Assembly: GCF_040412425.1 (NCBI RefSeq)
Contig: NC_089783.1
Coordinates: 41,074,125 to 41,138,124, forward strand
Direction: 5' to 3'
DNA: 64,000 nt
Source of the DNA: Macrobrachium rosenbergii
Taxonomy: Eukaryota; Arthropoda; Malacostraca; Decapoda; Palaemonidae
A model generated the notes under the pieces. The model saw only the letters and a list, made by a program, of their open reading frames with translations. It searched no databases and was not told where the DNA came from. Positions 56,077 through 64,000 of the stretch are shown one piece after another; positions within the stretch are counted from its first letter, which is position 1, and every line of letters starts with the position of its first letter. Both the position numbers and the translations under genes were made by a program.

Positions 56077-57035
56077 TGTATTCAGTGTCAAATTACAGCC
56101 GTAATGTAGGGATATATTTTCGTACCTGCCGCTCCCGCTCAAGGAAATAAATATTTTTAAAATCTTAAAATACTTACGGATTTTCTTTCCGGATTCCCCC
56201 GCAGACGAGAGGCTTCTACATTTGTCGTTATGGAGGTACATGTGAATATGCATGATCCTCGGAGGTTTCAGAAGGAGATGACGTGCAATTGGATTCATAT
56301 CAAATTTAGTGAAGAAAAGATTCACCTAAAATTACTGGTTAATATATAAAAAAGAAAAGAAAGCGCCTCTCTGTCTATCTGTCCCCTTTAGTGATGTATT
56401 AAATGGTTTAAATATAAAATTTTTTCCTATTTCGGAAATTATTTATTAATCAATTGTCTATTTGTACTTTATGTTTCTATCAGCCATAAAACGAAGTAAG
56501 AAAATGTTTCACTATGCATAGGAAAATTTAAATGAATTTACTCCTTGCGCAGATACAGCAGTCTTTTCCCAAAAATCTAGAAATGACAAAGCCCAAAGGG
56601 TTAACAAGCTGTTCGGTACTATTCAATGAAGTTTATTCTATGAACAACAACTCACATTCTTTAGCATTACTCTTGTCAGGGATTTAATTTTTGTATATGT
56701 TGCTCAACGAAGAAACTCGTCCTCGTTCCTCGTTGTTGCACAACATGGTCAAATCTCACACACCCTACGGCCAGCGTTCAGTCAGTCGAGAGCCGTACTC
56801 GGGACGAATGATTTCGATTTAAAGAAATAGTTTTCCATTCGCCACAGTTATATAATAAAACGCGATTTATTTTCCGCCGTGAATCCCGGAAACGTCTAAG
56901 CTTCCAAAATGAAATTTCATTTTTAGTCTCTCCATCCATCGTTTGCCGTATGGGAAGTCCCTCGGCGGTATTCATCCAATAAACGTTGAAGGACAAATTG
57001 AAGCAATAACTCAGGACTCAGTCGACCGGCTCCTC

Positions 57036-57039
<4 letters not shown>
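56077..57039. other. Gene-free stretch with a GC-richer patch
   Basis: About 56700-57030 is less AT-rich than its surroundings and has an arthropod initiator-like TTCAGTCAGTC at 56778-56788. There is no TATA box upstream and no good downstream open frame, so no promoter is called. Confidence 0.35.

Positions 57040-57099
<60 letters not shown>
57040..57099. repeat. (AG)n microsatellite
   Basis: Uninterrupted AG array. Confidence 0.98.
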
Positions 57100-57102
<3 letters not shown>

Positions 57103-57416
57103 ATATTTCTGTTGGTCTCACCATGAACGAGATTTCATGTGATTGTTAACTTTTACGAGTTTTCATGTATGCAAGTACGCTTATGGTTGGTTTCAGAATC
57201 GTAACCTGCTTTTATTTTAGGTTTCCTTTACGTGTATTTCATGCAACAGTCTGCAACTACTCTTCCAATTCTTCTAAAAATAGTACACTACCAGTTTGCT
57301 TGTATAAATGATAAATGGGTTTGATGCAAGTGTGACTTTTCACACTGACAAGGCATCTTTTCCTTTTCGTAAGGAAATCTTGCTTTCTGCGAGTTTGTGT
57401 GTGTTTCATGCGTATA

Positions 57417-57420
<4 letters not shown>
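57100..57420. other. Gene-free spacer
   Basis: Nothing recognised. Confidence 0.5.

Positions 57421-57507
<87 letters not shown>
57421..57507. repeat. (AT)n microsatellite
   Basis: Pure AT array. Confidence 0.98.
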
Positions 57508-57508
<1 letters not shown>

Positions 57509-58084
57509 GTATATACATATACACAAAAAGCTATACGGTTTTATTCGTTTTTGAATTAATGATTCGGAAACAGAGCTTTCAGTTTTCGATATTCAATACT
57601 ACAGTTAACAGGTCATAAAATGAACTATATCAGCTGAAGGGTTTTATTAGAACAGATGATTAAACTATTTTTTCCCTGTTGGTAAATTGCACTACCAAAT
57701 ATTTATTATCTGTTTTACCTTTCATTTTATTTTTTGTAACGACCCCAAAGATTCCTAGCTTAGGAAGTAAACTTCAGCAGAAAAGTGGAACCTTCCATGA
57801 AAATGTAAATACAACAGTGAAAATAAAAAATAAGTAACTAAAGGTACCAAAAATAGAAAAAAGGCCAAGGGAACACAATAATATAAAAGTCTTAAAACAA
57901 TTACTTAAGAGATAAAATGTTAAAAAAAAAAAGAATTTATGGGAGAGGGCACTCACAGAATGGATCCCTAACCCATTCAGGAGTTAAAAGGTTAGTGAAG
58001 TCAAATATATGACATATTTGGTCAAATCTGTCGGACTATGAATCTGGATCTCGTCATGGACTGACCGTTTACGCCAAGCCCAAT

Positions 58085-58160
<76 letters not shown>

Positions 58161-58329
58161 GTGGGGTGGTCTTTAATTATATATTTTAAACACTGCTTTA
58201 TTTAATGACTGCTTTGTTCCGGTTTCTCATTCAAGCGTTAAAAACACACACATTGTTCTCGGCAGAATTAACCTAAGGAAATATTCTCTGAGTTTGAATT
58301 AAGCAGGTTTTGTTTTTAAAAAGCCATGA
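57508..58329. other. Gene-free stretch with AG array
   Basis: AG array at 58090-58158 followed by a GGGGTGGGGTGG patch. Nothing else recognised. Confidence 0.5.
58090..58158. repeat. (AG)n microsatellite
   Basis: Uninterrupted AG array running into a G-rich patch. Confidence 0.98.
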
Positions 58330-58654
58330 GTCTTCGAGCACTATAAAGTTCGCACATTCTCTGTGCAACAAACGATGTATCAAACCCCACTCCAATGCGT
58401 CTTGAAAGGTGAAGAGCTTGTCTACATATAATATATAAAGAACGAAACAAAATAAACATAGATTTTAACCGACTGTTTGAAAGACTCCTTTCCTCGATAT
58501 CATCTCACAGGGGCCGATAAGAAATCGGGTTCTTATCAGGGATCCTCTTAGAACTTGATCCCGAAAGTTTTTTTTTAACCAAGAAATAAGAATCTCTTAA
58601 TGTTGCATCAAAGGAAACGATATACACAGAGATGAGAAACGTAAACATAATAAC

Positions 58655-58718
<64 letters not shown>

Positions 58719-59670
58719 CATCCAATGGGACATTTCTGTTTATCTTACGTTGCAAGATGCTTCTTGCCTTTCTTTTGCTCTGTCATCCTTTCTCCTCTTA
58801 TTCCTTAACACTCTTCGACTGTAAAAGTTCTTATTTGTTTCTTTTCATTCAAATTCCTCTTAATCTTCTTTTTAGACCCTTGACGTCTGCCTCATTTTCT
58901 AAGAATTCTTCAACATGTTTCATCCCTCGTAATCTTTTTACTTAATCGTGTTTTATTTCAGGCGCTTTCATCTAGTGTAAAAAAGTCATTACTAGGTTTT
59001 ATTTTCGACATCTCTTTGGAATTTAGAGACATCAGTCTCAGCTGTCCTTTGAATTTCAGAATTTTGAGAAAGACGCGAGATGAAACAGAATAAATGGAGT
59101 CTTTCCTCTAAATAAAATGCACAAACATCGGCGGGGACTGTCGTCTTCCAATGTACAGGGGAATAAAAATCAAATATGAAAGTTTGCAATAGTCACTTTA
59201 TAGATTTTTTTGTCTGTATGTTCTTTAGTCTCTGGAAATGGAAAACTGGAACGTTGTACAATTGAAAAAACTACTACCCTTCATATACAATATTATTTAA
59301 TGCTATTTGCAATGTAGTGGCACAGAACAATTTCCTCATACTTTGGAAGTAAACTCTTACTAATGTAATAGTAAAATTATCTATACTTGACAACGGATTA
59401 AAACGGCGGTGGGGGAAAAATATATCAGCTATGTTCAGAACGACCGTTGCTACTTTTATTGTGCAAGCTGCCTTTAGTGATATGGTTGAGACAGAGATGT
59501 CTAAAACATGCTTGCAATAATATCATTCTAACTGCAAGTTTTCAATTACTTTCAGTGACTCATACTTCACTTTCTCAAAACACTCTGAAGTCTACTGATT
59601 TCTTTTTTCTTAAAAAAATATAGCTTTACAATCTTGTACATAACTTCACATGATAATAATAATATGTGCA
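58330..59670. repeat. Tandem duplication unit C1 (~1.3 kb)
   Basis: Colinear with 59870-61475. Shared landmarks: CCACTCCAATGC, CACAGGGGCCGATAAG, GATCCTCTTAGAACTTGATC, AAACGTAAACATAATAA then an AG array, TTTATTTCAGGCGCTTTCA, GATGAAACAGAATAAATGGA, TCTTCCAATGTACAGGGG, TTTTATTGTGCAAGCTGC and CTCAAAACACT. By eye the identity is moderate and patchy. The offset rises from about 1,531 to 1,738 bp because of insertions in the second unit. Confidence 0.88.
58657..58715. repeat. (AG)n microsatellite in unit C1
   Basis: Uninterrupted AG array. Unit C2 has two arrays at the corresponding place. Confidence 0.98.
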
Positions 59671-59946
59671 AACCTCATTTGAAAGTTTCTATGAAACAAA
59701 CTATTAATCAACTTGCACTCCATTGCAAATAAAAAAAAGTTAGCAAGGCTGTCTTTGAGTCTTTAAGTCTATTGATTTCTTTTTTTCTTAGAAAAATATA
59801 ACTTTACAATCTTGTGCATAACTTCACATGATAATAATAATATGTGCAAACCTCATTTGAATGTTTCTATGAAACTAACGATTAATCAACTTGCACTCCA
59901 ATGCAAATAAAAAAAAAAGTTAGCAATGCTGCCTTTGAGTCTTTAA
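59592..59946 (+). repeat. 177-bp tandem repeat, two units
   Basis: The unit beginning TCTACTGATTTCTTTTTTCT at 59591 recurs at 59768 (TCTATTGATTTC...). The units share ATGATAATAATAATATGTGC and ATTAATCAACTTGCACTCCA and differ at only a few positions. The second unit merges into the start of unit C2. Confidence 0.93.
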
Positions 59947-60153
59947 GCTTGTCCACATCGATATACAGAACGAAAACAAACAAACATACTCTGGAACCAC
60001 CTTCGTTTGAAAGGCTCTTTTCTTCGATGTCATTTCACAGGGGCTGATAAGAGATCGGGCTCTTATCTAGGATCCTTTTGGAACTTGATCCGATAAAACT
60101 ATATTTTTTCTTTATACTCAGAAATACGAATCACCTCAGAAACGTAAACATAA

Positions 60154-60157
<4 letters not shown>

Positions 60158-60229
<72 letters not shown>

Positions 60230-60297
60230 ATTCAATGGAACGGATCTCTTTATCATGCGTTGCGAAATGTTTCTCGCTTTTTCTTTTGTACCATCGT

Positions 60298-60348
<51 letters not shown>

Positions 60349-60420
60349 AATGTGTTCACCGGAACATTCCTGTTTATCCTACGTTAAAAGATATTTTTTG
60401 CTTTTTCTTTCGTTCCATCG
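60158..60420 (+). repeat. Nested ~142-bp duplication carrying an AG array
   Basis: AG array 60158-60225 plus ~75 bp, then AG array 60300-60345 plus a similar ~75 bp. The shared order is GGAAC, CTTTATC/GTTTATC, CGTT, GCTTTTTCTTT, CCATCGTCT. Unit C1 has this block once. Confidence 0.85.
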
Positions 60421-61392
60421 TCTTTTCCCCCTCTTATTCCATAACACTCTTCGTTTCTAAAAATTCATATTTGTGTCTTTTCATTCCAATTTCTTTAATC
60501 TTCTTTTCAGTCCCACGACTTCTGCCTCATCTTCTTAGAAGTCTTCAACAAGATGGTCATTTATTTCTATCTTTTATCTCTCGTGGCCTTTTTACTTTAA
60601 TCGCATTTTATTTCAGGCGCTTTCACAAAGTGAAAAAATAGTTATTTTTTTTTAACATCCTTTAGGTTTTTAGAGGCATCACTCTCAGCTGTCCTTTGGA
60701 TTTCATACTTTTGAGAAAGACGGCAGATGAAACAGAATAAATGGAGTCTTTCCCAAATAATACGCAGAAACACCGTTGGAACTTTCATCTTCCAATGTAC
60801 AGGGGAAGGAGAAGCAAATATGAAAGTTTGCGAGAATAAATTTGGATTATTGTGTTTGTAAGTGAGTTTTTTTTTATCTAAGGAAGAGGAAATCTGAAAT
60901 TTAATATTGTAGAAAAAATAAATGAAACTAGCCTTAAAAAGGAAGCTGTACACCCAACTTTTCATATCAGATATAAAATGTTGTGGAATGATATTTTTAA
61001 ACCAGTGATATATTTCAGTTATACAATGTTATTTGATGATATTTTCTGACGAAGTGATACACACAGTTTCTTTATACTTTGGAAATAAAATCCCATTGAT
61101 GTAATAGTAAAATTCTCTATGCAAGGCAAAGGATTGAAAATAAGGTGGGGCAAAAATATATTAATTAACTAGTACATTCAGAAAGGCTGTTGCCACTTTT
61201 ATTGTACAAGCTGCGTTTAGTAGTGTGGCTGAGAGACAGGACGAAAAGTAGTTGCCATGTTATCATTTGAATTGCGAGTTTTCTATTACTTGGAGTGACT
61301 TTTGCCTCACTATCTCAAAACACTAAATTTCTTTGGTTTTTCTTTTTGTCTTTTTTTCAGCAAAATATAACTTCAGAATATTTTTATCTTCC

Positions 61393-61467
<75 letters not shown>

Positions 61468-61474
61468 AATAATA
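61393..61474. repeat. (AAT)n microsatellite
   Basis: About 27 AAT units, the last few imperfect. The paralogous sites at about 59654 and 59831 have only four ATA-type units. Confidence 0.97.
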
Positions 61475-61899
61475 CATGCCTGCCAGCCATATAAAAAAAT
61501 AAATAAAAAAAAATAAATCTATACAAGTTCGTGTCTCAGGTTCCTGTGTTATGGTTAAAGACCATGTCTTTAATTTATAAGTTATACAGAGCTCGCAGAT
61601 GTGTGATATTTTGGAAAACTACACTCAAACTACAGCTATATATATGGTTGAATATACTGTAATAATGAAAAAATAAAACTGAGATTTCATTTTTGCGTGA
61701 TATAAATTCATGGCTTTATGAATACTCTGCGAAGTTAATGATAATAGGAAGCCTTGATAATTTCCCTCATATTTAAATGAAAATGAAAAGATGCTCTGTA
61801 TAGCAATAACTGTAAACACACAATAGGTTTGCCAGACCTTCTTACTGAAGATTTATACCTGGAATTATTTGGATGTTCAGAAAGATCTAAATCAGGATA

Positions 61900-61965
<66 letters not shown>

Positions 61966-62480
61966 TAAAGCCTACCATATGAGTTCCATAAGCATGTTAC
62001 CTGATTTCGGAACGAGCAATTTCAAGGTTATCAGGATGCTGAACAAAAAATCAAATCCATCTATCCCTAATTTCCAGGATATAATGTTTTCATGTTTTCC
62101 TCTCTTTATTACAAGCCTTCAGGATCAAGATAGTAAAAAAATGAGAGGCGTATATTCATAACCTAAAGGCTTTTGGGAGATGGGTTATTCTATCTTTATT
62201 TACTAGGCAGAGGGCTCCCGAACCACTGAAAAATGATTGAAGGGGATGACATTTTTCTTTGAGAAGCAGCTTACTTTCTAGTGAATTAGAGCCTGATGAA
62301 TTTCAATTTGTTTATTCGGTTAAATACTCCAACCTTCTTCTTAGGAATGGAAATTATTCACTTTAAAACTAATCTATCTAGCTTGCATATACAATTATTA
62401 CAAGTATATGCTAATGTATAAAGATTTTCTAGGTTAAGCAAGAGTTACACACTATAAAAATTCAATGTTTGCATTATGCC
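61475..62480. other. Gene-free stretch with CT array
   Basis: (CT)n lies at 61904-61962. No open frame with a recognised domain. Confidence 0.5.
61904..61962. repeat. (CT)n microsatellite
   Basis: Uninterrupted CT array. Confidence 0.98.
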
Positions 62481-62521
62481 TATCATATGTACAATGGGAT
62501 GCGTTATCTTTTAACTAAGTT

Positions 62522-62765
62522 TCCTCCTGGGATGGCCCTTCCTCTAATCTTTCAGTTTTTGAGATCTCCTAAAATCATTTCTCCCACACCTGTGCCTCCT
62601 ACTTTAACTATTTCTCTCTTGCGTGGGGTGCTTCCTCATTTAACTATTGCTCTGATGTCTAAGGGGGTAGTTCTCCCTCTAACCATCACTCTCAAATTTA
62701 TGTTTCCCACTTCAAGTATTTTCCTCATTATGGGAGTGCTTCCTGCCTCATTTCTCTTACATTAG
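62522..62765 (+). repeat. Degenerate ~39-bp tandem repeat in an open frame
   Basis: Units such as GGGGTGCTTCCTCATTTAAC.. and GGGGGTAGTTCTCCCTCTAA.. recur with a period near 39 bp, so the 98-codon frame (62469-62765) shows a ~13-residue rhythm (GVLPHLTIALMSK, GVVLPLTITLKFM, ... GVLPASFLLH). No protein family is recognised. A decayed minisatellite is the simplest reading. Confidence 0.5.
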
Positions 62766-62813
62766 GGGACTTTGTTATTACACAAGAGAAATATTAAAGA
62801 TATAATATAATCG

Positions 62814-63093
62814 TTCACTACCCACCTGAAAATGCAAGATATCTGTCTACAGGTATTTAAGAAATTAGATCTAAGAATTTAGACAATGAACAATCCGATC
62901 TTTCAGTAAATAATTACCATGATTTTCGGACTAATTCTGTTACAAGTCTGTAGTTATGGAAGGCAAGTTTAGTACCTGCCCGGTTCTAATTAAACTGTAA
63001 TTAAACCCACAAGGCATATAAATGGCACAGGCAAGGTCAGGAATGCAATAACCTTAATTGACCTTCCCTGACGCTTAAGCAGCAAGAAGGGTG
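62814..63093 (+). repeat. Tandem duplication unit D1 (~280 bp)
   Basis: Colinear with 63713-64000 at an offset of 907 bp. Shared words: CACTACCCAC, TCTTTCAGTAAAT, TTTAGTACCTGCC, AAACTGTAATTAAA, CACAAGGCATATAAATGGCA and GACGCTTAAGCAGCA. Confidence 0.92.
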
Positions 63094-63117
63094 AGATGAT
63101 GATGATGATGATGATGG
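63094..63117. repeat. (GAT)n microsatellite
   Basis: Seven GAT units followed by a G-run, immediately after unit D1. Confidence 0.95.
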
Positions 63118-63712
63118 GGGTTGGGGAAGCGAGTAATTACAGTGAAAGGAAGCAGAGAGAAGCGGAAGTGGCCAAAGGGAAAGAAATTGGGAGAAATGGG
63201 GTGGCTGTGCTCGCTTGATGTAAGGCGTTTCAGGACGCTGAGATTACCATATAGAAAAGAAGTATGCTGTAAAGGTGAGGGAAAATCAAAGGAAATTAAC
63301 ACATCTTATTCTTTTCAAACAATAAACGAAAGATCATTACTTGATATGAAAAGAAAAAATATTAAAAGAAACACGTGATTAGCCACATTTTTTGGCGAGA
63401 TGCCTTATAGTAAGGATTAATATTCAATTTACCAAGTGCAGTATAGCATAGCATCTCTGGGTAGCTTAATTTGGAATGGGTGGGGTCGATATATAATTTA
63501 AAGTTACAGTATTTTTGCTTCAGGAGCTAATCACCTATAAATAATAAGTTCAAAATTTCTCTTCCGACACAGATAATGAATTTGTCATAATTATAACAAA
63601 AAGAAAGACCAGGGTCCAAGGGTTCACCCTTGCAGTGGTAAAGAACAAGAATCCCCCAAAAATCATAAACTGATTTATCATCATGCAAAAGAAATTTATA
63701 AAAACAAATATT
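63118..63712. other. Gene-free spacer between D units
   Basis: Purine-rich start (63118-63200). Frames at 63121-63378 and 63527-63718 are unrecognised. Confidence 0.5.
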
Positions 63713-64000
63713 TCCCACTACCCACTTGACAATACCAGTTATTTCAATAAAGCATTTTATTTCTATAAAGCATTTTAAGAAATCAGATCTGAGAAACTAG
63801 ACAATGGACAAGCCAATCTTTCAGTAAATGATACCAGCATTTTTGGATTATTTCCGTTATATGTCTGTAGCTAAGAAAGGCATGTTTAGTACCTGCCAGG
63901 TCTTAAATAAACTGTAATTAAAGCCACAAGGCATATAAATGGCACAGGAGTGTAATTACCTTAACTGACCTTCCCCGACGCTTAAGCAGCAGGAAGGGTG
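63713..64000 (+). repeat. Tandem duplication unit D2 (cut by window end)
   Basis: Second copy of 62814-63093, reaching the last base of the window, so the full repeat unit and copy number are unknown. Confidence 0.92.

Larger units (their letters stand above)
59870..61475. repeat. Tandem duplication unit C2 (~1.6 kb)
   Basis: Second copy of 58330-59670, longer because of an extra AG-array block (60226-60345) and a greatly expanded AAT array at the end. Confidence 0.88.

Noticed and set aside
56770..56830. Core promoter around an initiator-like TTCAGTCAGTC
   Set aside because: No TATA box, no downstream element at the right distance and no following exon.

Overview
This is a eukaryotic, gene-poor, AT-rich window. 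I see no protein-coding gene, rRNA gene or functional tRNA gene that I can defend. The sequence suggests a decapod crustacean (shrimp, crayfish or crab type). The reasons are a very heavy load of long uninterrupted (AT)n, (AG)n, (AC)n and (AAT)n arrays, and several interspersed repeats that I associate from memory with decapod genomes. The assignment below that level is a guess and would need a database search. The window is probably intergenic or lies inside a very large intron.

Layout. 0-8 kb: low-copy AT-rich DNA with a Harbinger-type MITE (960-1648) and several microsatellites. 8.2-9.75 kb: a 1.5 kb structure with roughly 200-bp inverted arms, each ending outward in an (AT)n array. 11.2-13.5 kb: a copy of a palindrome-bearing repeat (family P, my label), a minisatellite embedded in 1.3 kb of almost pure pyrimidine, a foldback hairpin, and a short family-P tail. 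14.7-16.1 kb: a decayed LINE 3' end and a possible solo LTR. 16-22 kb: mostly featureless with microsatellites. 22.26-23.75 kb: a retroelement-like repeat carrying eight ~145-bp tandem units. 24.1-24.4 kb: a tRNA-like SINE fragment next to AT arrays. 24.4-36 kb: mostly unremarkable, with one more family-P copy (30.6-31.05 kb). 36.15-36.54 kb: a complex AT/GT array. 37.5-38.9 kb: two family-P copies in inverted orientation. 39.8-41.8 kb: two copies of a SINE-like repeat, one with a poly-A tail. 42.05-44.18 kb: a tandem ~1.07-kb duplication whose central ~300 bp is far better preserved than its flanks and contains an exon-like 80-nt block in both copies. 44-54 kb: large AT and AG arrays. 54.6-56.1 kb: three foldback hairpins. 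58.3-61.5 kb: another tandem duplication, with nested 177-bp and ~142-bp duplications. 62.8-64 kb: a third local tandem duplication, running off the end.

Direct counting of the arrays listed gives about 4.7 kb (roughly 7%) of pure or compound microsatellite. The pyrimidine block and minisatellites are additional. The open reading frames of 60-190 codons are nearly all explained by dinucleotide arrays (IY, RE, SL, HT dipeptides), palindromes or chance.

The most useful leads are: the 42-44 kb duplicated exon-like block, which could be a tandem alternative-exon pair or a conserved non-coding element; the paralogous duplications at 42-44 kb and 58-61 kb, which show before-and-after states of microsatellite growth; and the concentration of foldback elements at or near AT arrays.
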